From Bosea sp. ANAM02 (GTDB lineage Bacteria; Pseudomonadota; Alphaproteobacteria; Rhizobiales; Beijerinckiaceae), in assembly GCF_011764485.1 (NCBI RefSeq), contig NZ_AP022848.1, positions 3,748,001-3,812,000 on the forward strand: a stretch of DNA of 64,000 nucleotides. Reading direction: 5' to 3'. The notes under the pieces were generated by a model. The model saw only the letters and a program-made list of their open reading frames with translations. It did no database searches and was not told the origin of the DNA. Both the position numbers and the translations under genes were made by a program. Positions within the stretch are counted from its first letter, which is position 1. Each line of letters opens with the position of its first letter. Shown here piece by piece: positions 26,464-34,606 of the stretch.

Positions 26464-27057
26464 ATGGTGCGCTCGCTTTCCACAGGGGTCATCGCCGCTT
26501 CCAGCCTTGCAGCCGCGCTCGTGCTCGGCGCCTCGGTCGCCCAGGCCGGCGGCGGCTGCCGCGGCTCCGCCTGCTACAACCTCGTCACCACGCCGCCGGT
26601 CTACGGCTCGATCAACGAGACCTATCAGGTCCGTCCGGCCCAGGTGCAGCGCCGCGTCGTCCCGGCCGAATACGAGACGGTCACCGACACCGTGATGATC
26701 GCTCCGGAGCGCCGTATCCCGCATCACCGCGCCGCCGTCTACGAGACCGTGACCGAGAAGGTGATGATCTCGCCGGCCACCCGCCGCTGGGACGTGACCC
26801 GCGACGCCTATGGCAATACCGTCGGCTGCTGGATCGATGTTCCCGCCCGCTACGGCTACCGGAGCCGCCGCGTCGAGGTTTCCCCGGCGAGCGTCGATTA
26901 CGAGACGGTTCCGGCCGTCTACACGCAGCGCCAGCGCCAGGTGATGGTGCGTCCGACCCAGGTGGTGCGGGACGAAATCCCCGCCGTCTACGCGACCCGG
27001 CAGCGCCAGGTGATGGTCAGCCCCGGTTCGCAGTATTGGTCCCGTTCCCGCTACTGA
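26464..27057 (+). CDS. Secreted protein with internal YETVT / QRQVMV repeats, unknown function
   Basis: 197-aa protein with a clear signal peptide (VIAASSLAAALVLGASVAQA, cleavage expected after AQA). The mature part has four related units of about 22 residues: PAEYETVTDTVMIAP, AAVYETVTEKVMISP, PAVYTQRQRQVMVRP and PAVYATRQRQVMVSP. Alternating hydrophobic and polar residues suggest beta-strands. Three Cys residues (CRGSAC and a later GCWID) may form disulfides. It is rich in Arg and Tyr and likely lies in the periplasm or at the surface. It is a single-gene unit with a rho-independent terminator just downstream and an AT-rich promoter region. I do not recognise a named domain. Confidence 0.85.
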   Translation: MVRSLSTGVIAASSLAAALVLGASVAQAGGGCRGSACYNLVTTPPVYGSINETYQVRPAQVQRRVVPAEYETVTDTVMIAPERRIPHHRAAVYETVTEKVMISPATRRWDVTRDAYGNTVGCWIDVPARYGYRSRRVEVSPASVDYETVPAVYTQRQRQVMVRPTQVVRDEIPAVYATRQRQVMVSPGSQYWSRSRY

Positions 27058-27115
27058 GCGGGCCGGGACAGAGTTTCACGCAGACCCTTTTATACCCACG
27101 GAACGACCACTTTCA

Positions 27116-27141
27116 CCCCGGCCTTCGCGCCGGGGTTTTTT
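27116..27141 (+). terminator. Rho-independent terminator of the secreted repeat-protein gene
   Basis: The stem ccccggc / gccgggg with loop cttcgc is followed by tttttt, about 60 bp after the stop codon. Confidence 0.9.
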
Positions 27142-27163
27142 CTTGGGCGCTCGCAGCACCGCC

Positions 27164-27267
27164 GTCATTCCGGACAAGCCGTGACAGCGGCGCCGATCCG
27201 TGATCCATCGCCAGGCAATGCGCTTTGCGATGGATTCCGGGTCTGCGCTTCGCTTGTCCGAAATGAC
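27164..27267. repeat. Family B palindromic element, copy 5
   Basis: 104 bp with arms gtcattccggacaagc and gcttgtccgaaatgac and an inner gatccatcgc / gcgatggatt pair. It lies between the secreted-protein terminator and the small membrane protein gene. Confidence 0.88.
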
Positions 27268-27289
27268 GACGTGAATGGGAATTGCGCGC

Positions 27290-27556
27290 TCAGGCGAACT
27301 TGCCGCCGAGCAGGACGATGCAGACGCCGAGGACGAAGGCGAGGAAGCGGGCGGGCATGCCGACCAGCGTTCCGGGCGGGCGGCCGGCCGCATAGCCGAC
27401 GAGCAGTTCGACGAAGCCCAAGCCCAGCAGCACCATGGCGAAGGGCGGCAGGGCTCCATCGGGAGCGACGAAGCCGGCGCGGACGGCCCAGGCGACGACG
27501 GCGCCGAGGACCGCGCCGAGCGCGATGAACAGAAGCTCGTTTCGCGACAGGCGCAT
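27290..27556 (-). CDS. Small membrane protein downstream of infA
   Basis: 88 aa with three hydrophobic segments: LLFIALGAVLGAVVAWAV, the segment around FAMVLLGLGFVELLVGYA, and FLAFVLGVCIVLLGG. A conserved-looking loop PPGTLVGMPARF lies between the second and third. It is predicted to be an inner-membrane protein of unknown function. It begins 17 bp after the infA stop on the same strand, so co-transcription is likely. ATG start. The composition is native and the hydrophobic pattern is too regular for a chance frame. Confidence 0.75.
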   Translation of the reverse strand: MRLSRNELLFIALGAVLGAVVAWAVRAGFVAPDGALPPFAMVLLGLGFVELLVGYAAGRPPGTLVGMPARFLAFVLGVCIVLLGGKFA

Positions 27557-27573
27557 CGTCAGGCAGCCCTTTG

Positions 27574-27843
27574 TCAGCGCCGGCGGAAGTTCTGGCGCGG
27601 CGGACCGCCCGGAGCGGGACCGGCGGTCTTCTGGCGGAAATTGATGCGGCCGCGATCGAGGTCGTAGGGCGACATCTCGACGATGACGCGGTCGCCCGCA
27701 ATGGTCCGGATGCGGTTCTTCTTCATCTTGCCGGCGGCATAGGCCAGGATGACATGGTCGTTGTCGAGCTTCACCCGATAGTTGCCATCCGGGAGCACCT
27801 CGACCACGGTGCCGTCGAATTCAAGCAGTTCTTCTTTCGCCAT
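27574..27843 (-). CDS. infA: Translation initiation factor IF-1
   Basis: 89-aa S1/OB-fold protein that binds the 30S A site and assists IF-2 and IF-3 at initiation. The diagnostic core is [18 protein letters not shown], followed by [17 protein letters not shown]. The C-terminal tail, [15 protein letters not shown], is longer and more basic than the usual 72-aa IF-1, a form common in alphaproteobacteria. ATG start. Upstream lies rhlE on the same strand, about 80 bp away; downstream is the small membrane protein. This is an essential gene. Confidence 0.97.
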   Translation of the reverse strand: MAKEELLEFDGTVVEVLPDGNYRVKLDNDHVILAYAAGKMKKNRIRTIAGDRVIVEMSPYDLDRGRINFRQKTAGPAPGGPPRQNFRRR

Positions 27844-27924
27844 CTGTCGTCCTTCGTGAGCCCTAGGGCGCGTGGACGGGCCGCCTCGTGGCGCAGCCCG
27901 CCCGATTATATCGTCGATCGCGCG

Positions 27925-29442
27925 TCAGCGCGCGCGCCGCCGGGCGCCGTTGGTGCGTGGTTGCTGTGTTCTTTGCTGCAAGAACGCGACGCCGCCAAGC
28001 CCTTCTTTTGCGGAAACGCCGTCTTTTCGCTGTGCCGCCTGCTCAGGGCGCGGGGCACGCTCGGGGTGACGCGGGCGTTCGTGACGCTCCTGGCGCGGGC
28101 CGCCATTGGCGGCGTGGTTGCGCTGGCCGCCCTCACCCGGCTTGCCGCCGCGCGGCTGCTGCTGTCCTTGTGGGCGAGCCTGCTGCTGGCCCTGCGGGCG
28201 GCCTTGCTGCTGGCCCTGCGGGCGGCCTGGACCACGCCCGCCACCGTTCTGCTGCTGGCCACGCCCGCCGCCGCGCTGGTTCTGCGGCGGCTTCTTCGGC
28301 GTGCGGCCGTCCCAATAAGGAACCGCGCCGATCGGGGTGATCGCAACCTTGGTCAGCTTCTCGATGGCGGCGAGATCGCCGCGCTCTTCCGGCGTGCAGA
28401 AGGCGATGGCGAGGCCCGACGCGCCGGCACGCGCCGTGCGGCCGATGCGGTGGACATAGGTCTCCGGCACGTTCGGCAGATCGAAATTGACGACATGGCT
28501 GATGCCGTCGACATCGATGCCGCGGGCGGCGATATCGGTAGCGACGAGGATGCGCAGGCTGCCGTAGCGGAAGGCGCCGAGTGCCCGCTCACGCTGGCTC
28601 TGGCTCTTGTTGCCATGGATCGCGGCCGCCTCGATGCCGGAGGCGCCGAGCTGGCGCACGACCTTGTCGGCCCCATGCTTGGTGCGGGTGAAGACGATGG
28701 CGCGCTCGAGCTCGGGCACGTTCAGCGTCTTCGCCAGCAGCGCCGGCTTGTCACTGGCTTCAGTGAAGATGACGCGCTGGTCGATCTTCTCGGCGGTGGT
28801 CGCGACCGGCGCCACCGCGACCTCGACCGGATCGGTCAGGTAGGCTGAGGCGATCTCGCGGATCGGCTTCGGCATGGTCGCCGAGAAGAGCAGCGTGTGG
28901 CGCTCCTTCGGGATCAGGGTCGCGATGCGGCGCAGCGCGTGGATGAAGCCGAGATCGAGCATCTGGTCGGCCTCGTCGAGGACGAGGAACTCGATCTCGC
29001 GCAGCGAGACGGCACGCTGGTCGACGAGGTCGAGCAGGCGGCCGGGCGTGGCGACGAGGATGTCGACCTTTTCGCCGAGCGCACGGATCTGCTTGCCGAC
29101 GGGCACGCCGCCGAAGATCACCGTCGATTTCAGCGAGGTATGGCGGGCATAGGTGCGGATGCTGGCTTCGATCTGGGCCGAGAGCTCGCGCGTCGGCGAC
29201 AGGATGAGCGCCCGCACGGCGCGGGCCGGCATCTGGCGCGGCCTGGCGAGCAGCCGATGCAGCATCGGCAGCGAGAAGGCAGCGGTCTTGCCGGTGCCGG
29301 TCTGGGCGGCGCCGAGCAGGTCGCGGCCCTGCAGGATATGGGGGATCGCCTGCGCCTGGATCGGCGTGGGCGTTTCATAGCCCTCGGCCGCGAGCGCCTT
29401 GAGAAGGGGCTCGGCGAGGCCGAGATCGGTAAATTTGGTCAA
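27925..29442 (-). CDS. rhlE: DEAD-box ATP-dependent RNA helicase (RhlE-like)
   Basis: 505-aa RNA helicase. The Q-motif region is TPIQAQAIP, motif I is AQTGTGKT, motif II is VLDEADQMLD, motif III is SAT, and motif VI is HRIGRTARAG. The last ~130 residues are low-complexity and disordered, with three tandem RPQGQQQ units and Gly/Arg/Gln-rich stretches, as in RhlE-type tails that bind RNA. The predicted start is TTG at 29442 (MTKFTDLGLAEPLLKAL), with ggaaag upstream; no ATG fits the family N-terminus. It likely works in ribosome assembly or cold adaptation. A cspA-type gene and infA are neighbours, which suits a translation/cold-response block. Confidence 0.94.
   Translation of the reverse strand: MTKFTDLGLAEPLLKALAAEGYETPTPIQAQAIPHILQGRDLLGAAQTGTGKTAAFSLPMLHRLLARPRQMPARAVRALILSPTRELSAQIEASIRTYARHTSLKSTVIFGGVPVGKQIRALGEKVDILVATPGRLLDLVDQRAVSLREIEFLVLDEADQMLDLGFIHALRRIATLIPKERHTLLFSATMPKPIREIASAYLTDPVEVAVAPVATTAEKIDQRVIFTEASDKPALLAKTLNVPELERAIVFTRTKHGADKVVRQLGASGIEAAAIHGNKSQSQRERALGAFRYGSLRILVATDIAARGIDVDGISHVVNFDLPNVPETYVHRIGRTARAGASGLAIAFCTPEERGDLAAIEKLTKVAITPIGAVPYWDGRTPKKPPQNQRGGGRGQQQNGGGRGPGRPQGQQQGRPQGQQQARPQGQQQPRGGKPGEGGQRNHAANGGPRQERHERPRHPERAPRPEQAAQRKDGVSAKEGLGGVAFLQQRTQQPRTNGARRRAR
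28151..28230. repeat. 24-bp coding minisatellite in rhlE
   Basis: Three tandem 24-bp units plus a partial fourth encode the RPQGQQQ-type repeats of the helicase tail. The second and third units differ at only a few positions (ctgctgctggccctgcgggc in both). Copy number probably varies among strains. Confidence 0.85.
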
Positions 29443-29598
29443 GAAGGATCTTTCCGGACGCCGCGATGCGAGGGGCGCATGTGGGTTTCGGCTGCGCCGC
29501 AGGCTCGCATCCGGCCTGACTTGTCATTTTAGTCGGACCTGCCGGCGAACCGCTAGCCACAGCGCCGGCAGGCTTGTCGTGGACCGGGGGCGCTATGG

Positions 29599-29642
29599 CA
29601 TCGGACCGAAAAGTGGGTTCCACTTTTCGGAGAATTCGATGC
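29599..29642. repeat. Family F short palindrome, copy 1
   Basis: 44-bp hairpin: ccgaaaagtgg / ccacttttcgg with loop gtt, flanked by gcatcg and cgatgc. A similar element occurs at 49017-49062. It resembles palindromes I recall from rhizobial genomes. A separate weaker hairpin, gatcatcg...cgatgatc, lies at about 29660-29697, downstream of the cold shock gene. Confidence 0.8.
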
Positions 29643-29723
29643 GATAACGAAGAGACCGATCATCGTGACCGCGCCCTATCGGGCGCGCGATGATCGAGGC
29701 CTTCCCGGTCGATCAGTATCGGC

Positions 29724-29933
29724 TCAGGCGACGACGAGGTTGCCGGCCGAGGTCTTGCCGGTCTTGCGATCGGCAACGAGTTCGTAGGAGACGACCTGGC
29801 CGTCGCGCAGCTCGCGGAGACCCGCGCGCTCGACAGCGGAGATGTGGACGAACACGTCCTGGCCGCCGTTCTCAGGGGTGATGAAGCCGTAGCCCTTGGT
29901 GGCGTTGAACCACTTCACGGTGCCCTTTTCCAT
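29724..29933 (-). CDS. Cold shock protein (CspA family)
   Basis: 69-aa single cold-shock domain. RNP1 is KGYGFITP and RNP2 is VFVHIS; it starts GTVKWFNATKGYGF. It acts as a nucleic-acid chaperone that melts RNA structure. The length is exactly that of a stand-alone Csp. The ATG follows aaggattctggaatt. The 228-bp upstream region has no gene and may hold a long 5' leader, as in other csp genes, but I did not find a defined riboswitch fold. It is divergent from nothing and precedes rhlE in the same direction about 280 bp downstream. Confidence 0.96.
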   Translation of the reverse strand: MEKGTVKWFNATKGYGFITPENGGQDVFVHISAVERAGLRELRDGQVVSYELVADRKTGKTSAGNLVVA

Positions 29934-30161
29934 AATTCCAGAATCCTTACGTTTCAGATCCGCGTATCGTTGCGACCCAGAGCTCGACGCGCGGACGTCT
30001 TGCAGTGGTATTGTAGCGATGTGTGGTGGATCTGAATCGTGCCCGCCGACCGGATTACCCGCGCGGAGGATTGGCCAGAACCCGGCCGCATCTCGTCATA
30101 CATCGGTACGGATAGCATGAAATGCAAGAAGGGTCCAGCAAGGGCCTAAACCGCCGGAAGT

Positions 30162-30878
30162 TCAGGCGGATGGGCCGATCTCCCGCAGAATTCCCGTCAA
30201 CCCGCCGAGATCGCCGATCCTGCGGTAGCGGTCATGCCCCGCCGGCTCCTCGGCATGTTCCAGCGCCCAGGTGAGGTCATGCGGCACGTGGACCGCCCAT
30301 GAGCCCGCTTCCAAAGCCGGCAGGATGTCGGACTTCAAGGAATTGCCGACCATCATCGCCCGCCCTGCCCCGTCGCCGTGGCGGGCGAAGATGCGGCCAT
30401 AGGTCTCCGGCTTCTTGTCGCTGACGATCTCGACCGCATGGAAGAATTCGCCGAGGCCGGACTGCGCGAGCTTGCGCTCCTGGTCGAAGAGATCGCCCTT
30501 GGTGATCATTACCAGACGGTAGTCGCCGGATAACGTCCGGAGCGTTTCGTTCACATGCGGCAGGGTCTCGACGGGATGGGCGGCCATCTCGCGGCCGGCG
30601 GCGAGGATCTCGCCGATCACGGAGGCCGGCACCTGCCCCCGTGTGATCTCGATCGCCGTCTCGATCATCGAGAGCACGAAACCCTTGATGCCGAAACCGT
30701 AGAAGCCGAGATTGCGCTTCTCGGCTTCGAGCAGGCGCCCGGAAATCTCCGCAGCCTCGCCGTGCTCGCCGAGCAGCGCAACGAAGCGATCCTCCGTCAT
30801 CCGGAAGAACTGCTCGTTCTGCCAGAGCGTATCGTCGGCATCGAAGCCGATGGTGGTGAGATTCAAGGGCACGGCCAC
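30162..30878 (-). CDS. HAD family hydrolase
   Basis: About 238-aa haloacid-dehalogenase superfamily protein. Motif I is FDADDTLW with the two catalytic Asp residues, motif II is VMITKG, and motif IV falls in MVGNSLKSDILPAL. The cap between motifs I and II is alpha-helical. It is likely a phosphatase of unknown substrate. The open frame starts at an ATG at 30911, but that stretch (MDGRNRPDHDE) is the translated end of a family B repeat. I place the start at GTG 30878; GTG 30872 and TTG 30866 are also possible, and the exact codon is uncertain. Confidence 0.88.
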   Translation of the reverse strand: MAVPLNLTTIGFDADDTLWQNEQFFRMTEDRFVALLGEHGEAAEISGRLLEAEKRNLGFYGFGIKGFVLSMIETAIEITRGQVPASVIGEILAAGREMAAHPVETLPHVNETLRTLSGDYRLVMITKGDLFDQERKLAQSGLGEFFHAVEIVSDKKPETYGRIFARHGDGAGRAMMVGNSLKSDILPALEAGSWAVHVPHDLTWALEHAEEPAGHDRYRRIGDLGGLTGILREIGPSA

Positions 30879-30881
30879 CTC

Positions 30882-30972
30882 GTCATGGTCGGGCCTGTTC
30901 CGACCATCCACGTCTTCTCTCGGGCAATCCAGAGGTCAAGACATGGATGCTCGCCACAAGGGCGAGCATGAC
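30882..30972. repeat. Family B palindromic element, copy 6 ('gtcatg' subtype)
   Basis: 91-bp element sharing catccacgtctt and tcgccacaagggcgagcatg with the copy at 22250-22340. Its left arm has diverged (gtcatggtcgggcctgttcc), so the palindrome is imperfect. It lies between HAD and ppdK. Confidence 0.82.
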
Positions 30973-30998
30973 GGCTTGTTCCCCGCGCCCGCTGTCCT

Positions 30999-33683
30999 TC
31001 AACCATCCTTCGGCTTGATCGCGCCCAAAGCCGCCTGCGCGGCAGCAAGGCGCGCGATCGGAACGCGGAAGGGCGAGCAGGAGACGTAGTCGAGGCCGAC
31101 GCTCTCGCAGAAGCCGATCGAGGCGGGATCGCCGCCATGCTCGCCGCAGATGCCGAGCTTGATGCCGGAACGTGTCTTGCGGCCGCGCTCGGCCGCGAGC
31201 TTGACCAGTTCGCCGACGCCGTCCTGATCGATGGTGACGAAGGGATCAGCGTCGAGCAGCCCCTTGGCGGTGTAGGAGCCGAGGAAGGAGGAGGCGTCGT
31301 CGCGGCTGATGCCGAGTGTCGTCTGGGTCAGGTCGTTGGTGCCGAAGGAGAAGAACTCGGCGCTTTCGGCGATCTCGGCGGCGCGCAACGCAGCGCGCGG
31401 CAATTCGATCATCGTGCCGACCTGATAGTCGATCTTCGTGCCGCTCTCCTCGATCACGGCCCTGGCCATGGCGTCGATCCGCGCCTTGACGAGGTCGAGC
31501 TCGGGCTTGCCCATGACGAGCGGCACCATCACCTCGGGAATCACCGGCTTGCCGGTCTCCTTGGCGGCGATGACGGCCGCCTCGAAGATGGCGCGCGCCT
31601 GCATCTCGGCGATTTCCGGGAAGGCCACCGCCAGGCGGCAGCCGCGGAAGCCGAGCATCGGATTGAACTCGTGCAATTCGGCGGCGCGATGCTTCAGCGC
31701 ATCCGGCGTGACGCCGAGCGCGGCCGCGACCTCGCCGATCTCCTTGTCGCCATGCGGCAGGAACTCGTGCAGCGGCGGATCAAGCAGGCGGATCGTCACC
31801 GGCAGGCCGCTCATGATGCTGAAGAGCTGGACGAAGTCCTGGCGCTGCACCGGCAGGAGCTTGGCGAGCGCCGCCCGCCGGCCCTTGTCGTCATGGGCGA
31901 GGATCATCTCGCGGACAGCCTGGATGCGATCCCCTTCGAAGAACATGTGCTCGGTGCGGCACAGCCCGATGCCCTCGGCGCCGAATTCGCGCGCGGTCCT
32001 GGCGTCCTCGGGCGTCTCGGCATTGGCGCGAACCTTGAGGCGGCGGACCTTGTCGGCCCAGCCCATCAGCGTCGCGAACTCACCGGAGAGCTCCGGCTTC
32101 TGCATCCTGATCTCGCCGAGCAGGACCTGGCCGTTGCCGCCATCGATCGTGACGAAATCGCCGGCCTTCAGCGTGGTCGGGCCGACGGAGAGCGTGCCCT
32201 TGGCATAGTCGATGCGGAGCTGGCCGGCGCCGGACACGCAAGGCTTGCCCATGCCGCGCGCGACGACCGCCGCATGCGAGGTCATGCCGCCGCGCGAGGT
32301 CAGGATACCCTCGGCGGCATGCATGCCGTGGATGTCCTCGGGGCTCGTCTCGACGCGCACGAGGATGACCTTGCGGCCGGCCTTCCTGGCGGCCTCGGCA
32401 TCGTCGGAATTGAAGACGATCTCGCCGGCGGCGGCGCCGGGCGAGGCCGGCAGGCCGGTGGTCAGCACGCGGCGCTCGGCCCTGGGGTCGATGGTCGGAT
32501 GCAGGAGCTGGTCGAGCGCGCCGGGCTCGACGCGGCCGACGGCCTCCTCCTGCGTGATCAGGCCTTCGGTCGCGAGCTCGACCGCGATGCGGAGCGCCGC
32601 CTTGGCGGTTCGCTTGCCGGACCGGGTCTGCAGCATCCAGAGCTTGCCCTCCTGGATGGTGAACTCCATGTCCTGCATGTCGCGATAATGCTTCTCCAGG
32701 ATGCCATAGATGCGGCAGAGCTCGGCATAGGCCTCCGGCATCTCCCGTTCCATCGAAGGCTTGTCGGAGCCGGCCTCGATGCGCGCAGCCTCGGTGATGT
32801 CCTGCGGCGTACGGATGCCGGCGACGACGTCCTCGCCCTGGGCGTTGATCAGGAACTCGCCGTAGAGCGCGTTCTCTCCGGTCGAAGGATTGCGGGTGAA
32901 GGCGACGCCGGTCGCGGAGGTGTCGCCCATGTTGCCGAACACCATGGACTGGACGTTGACCGCCGTGCCCCAGCTCGCGGGGATGCTGTTCAGCTCGCGA
33001 TACTTGATGGCGCGGGCGTTCATCCAGGACGAAAACACGGCGCCGACCGCGCCCCAGAGCTGCTTCTGCGGCTCCTGCGGAAAGTCGGAGCCGAGCTCCT
33101 TCTTCACGATCTCCTTGTATTTTCCGACGAGCAGCTTCCAGTCGGCCGCCGACAAATCGGTGTCGAGATGGAGGCCCTTGCGTTCCTTGTAGTCCTCCAG
33201 CGCCTCCTCGAAGAGGCCGTGATCCACGTCGAGCACGACGTTGGAATACATGGTGATGAAGCGGCGATAGCTGTCCCATGCGAAACGCTCGTCACCCGAG
33301 GCCTTGGCGACGGCCTCGACCGTCTCGTCGTTAAGGCCGAGATTGAGGACGGTGTCCATCATGCCCGGCATCGAGGCGCGGGCGCCCGAACGGACGGAGA
33401 CGAGCAGCGGATTGGCGGGGTCGCCGAAGGTCTTGCCGGTGAGCTTGGCCATGCCGGCGAGCGCGGCCTCGACCTGTCCGTCGAGCTCGGCCGGGAAGCT
33501 CTTGCCGTTGTCGTAATAGGCCGTGCAGACCTCGGTGGTGATGGTGAAGCCGGGCGGAACGGGCAGGCCCAGATTGCTCATCTCGGCGAGGTTCGCGCCC
33601 TTGCCGCCGAGCAGGTTCTTCATTCCCGCCTCACCTTCGGCCTTGCCGTCGCCGAAGGTGTAGACCCACTTCCCACCTGCCAT
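30999..33683 (-). CDS. ppdK: Pyruvate, phosphate dikinase
   Basis: 894-aa enzyme interconverting pyruvate + ATP + Pi and phosphoenolpyruvate + AMP + PPi. The N-terminal ATP-grasp domain begins KWVYTFGDG, with LLGGKGANLAEMS. The central phosphohistidine domain carries GGMTSHAAVVARGMGKPC, with the swivelling His at about residue 470. The C-terminal PEP/pyruvate barrel has GTNDLTQTTLG and GICGEHGGDP, with the catalytic Cys. Start ATG at 33683 with agagg upstream; the longer TTG frame is unlikely. It stands alone between a repeat and a 187-bp gap. In Hyphomicrobiales it supports gluconeogenesis or the PEP-pyruvate node. Confidence 0.96.
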   Translation of the reverse strand: MAGGKWVYTFGDGKAEGEAGMKNLLGGKGANLAEMSNLGLPVPPGFTITTEVCTAYYDNGKSFPAELDGQVEAALAGMAKLTGKTFGDPANPLLVSVRSGARASMPGMMDTVLNLGLNDETVEAVAKASGDERFAWDSYRRFITMYSNVVLDVDHGLFEEALEDYKERKGLHLDTDLSAADWKLLVGKYKEIVKKELGSDFPQEPQKQLWGAVGAVFSSWMNARAIKYRELNSIPASWGTAVNVQSMVFGNMGDTSATGVAFTRNPSTGENALYGEFLINAQGEDVVAGIRTPQDITEAARIEAGSDKPSMEREMPEAYAELCRIYGILEKHYRDMQDMEFTIQEGKLWMLQTRSGKRTAKAALRIAVELATEGLITQEEAVGRVEPGALDQLLHPTIDPRAERRVLTTGLPASPGAAAGEIVFNSDDAEAARKAGRKVILVRVETSPEDIHGMHAAEGILTSRGGMTSHAAVVARGMGKPCVSGAGQLRIDYAKGTLSVGPTTLKAGDFVTIDGGNGQVLLGEIRMQKPELSGEFATLMGWADKVRRLKVRANAETPEDARTAREFGAEGIGLCRTEHMFFEGDRIQAVREMILAHDDKGRRAALAKLLPVQRQDFVQLFSIMSGLPVTIRLLDPPLHEFLPHGDKEIGEVAAALGVTPDALKHRAAELHEFNPMLGFRGCRLAVAFPEIAEMQARAIFEAAVIAAKETGKPVIPEVMVPLVMGKPELDLVKARIDAMARAVIEESGTKIDYQVGTMIELPRAALRAAEIAESAEFFSFGTNDLTQTTLGISRDDASSFLGSYTAKGLLDADPFVTIDQDGVGELVKLAAERGRKTRSGIKLGICGEHGGDPASIGFCESVGLDYVSCSPFRVPIARLAAAQAALGAIKPKDG

Positions 33684-33870
33684 CACATAGCCTCTTCTGT
33701 TCAACCGGACGAGGCAAACGCCGCGCCGGCGCGAAAGTTTCGTGTGCGTGCCGCCGATGACTTATGGTCGTCGGCAGCGGGGACGAGGCGCTCATGCCCA
33801 AACCGGCATGAACAATCAATGAGCGTGTGCAGCATCGACTGATGCAGCGCAATAGCACGGCTGGGTTGCG

Positions 33871-34365
33871 TCAGGCTCCCTTCCCGCGTGCAGCCCGGGG
33901 CCAGCGCAGCGGCCAGTTGACGATGCGCTCGGCGACTTCGTCCTCCGGAAGCTCGTCTTCGTTGGCGAAGACGCGGCCGCGCACGGAGACGCCGGCTGCA
34001 ACCACCGTCTCGGGATCACCCGAGACCAGCGGATGCCACCAGGGCAGGTCCTTGCCTTCGGCGACGAGGCGATAGCCGCAGGTCGGCGGCAGCCAGGGCA
34101 GCGTGCGGACCTCCTCGGGCGTCAGCGTCACGCAGTCCGGCACCTTCAGCGAACGGTTCGGATAGTCCCGGCAGCGGCAGGTGCCGGCCTCGAACAGGCG
34201 GCAGCCGACATCGGTCGCGAAGATGCGCCCGGTATCCTCGTCCTCGAGCTTGACGAGGCAGCAGCGACCGCAGCCATCGCAGAGCGATTCCCACTGCTCG
34301 GTGGTCATCGCCTCCAGCGGCGTCGTCAGCCAGAAGGGCTGCATTTTCGGCGGGGTCCGCGTCAT
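33871..34365 (-). CDS. YcgN-like cysteine cluster protein (UPF0260)
   Basis: 164-aa protein with the family signature [14 protein letters not shown], a Cys-rich motif proposed to bind a metal or Fe-S cluster. Further conserved Cys residues lie in [17 protein letters not shown] and [12 protein letters not shown]. The function of the family is unknown. The frame is open further upstream, but the start [12 protein letters not shown] fits family length. It is divergent from the PBP1A gene. The sequence lacks a signal peptide, so it is probably cytoplasmic. Confidence 0.9.
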   Translation of the reverse strand: MTRTPPKMQPFWLTTPLEAMTTEQWESLCDGCGRCCLVKLEDEDTGRIFATDVGCRLFEAGTCRCRDYPNRSLKVPDCVTLTPEEVRTLPWLPPTCGYRLVAEGKDLPWWHPLVSGDPETVVAAGVSVRGRVFANEDELPEDEVAERIVNWPLRWPRAARGKGA

Positions 34366-34606
34366 GGCAGGCTTATGCGCCTGCCGGCGGCAAGATGGAA
34401 GGCCAATCCCATTCTCGCCCGCTGGTCCCAAGCCGAGGCCGTCGCGCCAACGCATTTCCCGTTCCCCGCGTGAAATTTACCGTCCCACCTCTTATCCGGG
34501 CGCCGGGCGCCCCTATGTGTCCATTCCCGGGCGGTATCCTGTTGCCAAGACGACAAGCACGCGGCAGGAGTTAGGCGGGGGTCATTCGGGAAGCCTGGAT
34601 AAGGCC

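Noticed and set aside
29643..29700. Hairpin after the cold shock gene (gatcatcg ... cgatgatc) as a terminator
   Set aside because: The stem is interrupted and no T-run follows on the minus strand, so it is mentioned but not called a terminator.
29934..30161. Possible cold-shock leader riboswitch upstream of the Csp gene
   Set aside because: A long leader is plausible, but I see no convincing alternative pairing or conserved cold-box sequence, so no feature is called.
31137..33842. 901-codon plus-strand open frame opposite ppdK
   Set aside because: Exactly mirrors ppdK, has a low-complexity composition and no motif. Shadow of a conserved gene.
33684..33870. Gene or RNA in the ppdK to YcgN-like gap
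   Set aside because: 187 bp with only short frames and no stable hairpin; probably the ppdK promoter region.
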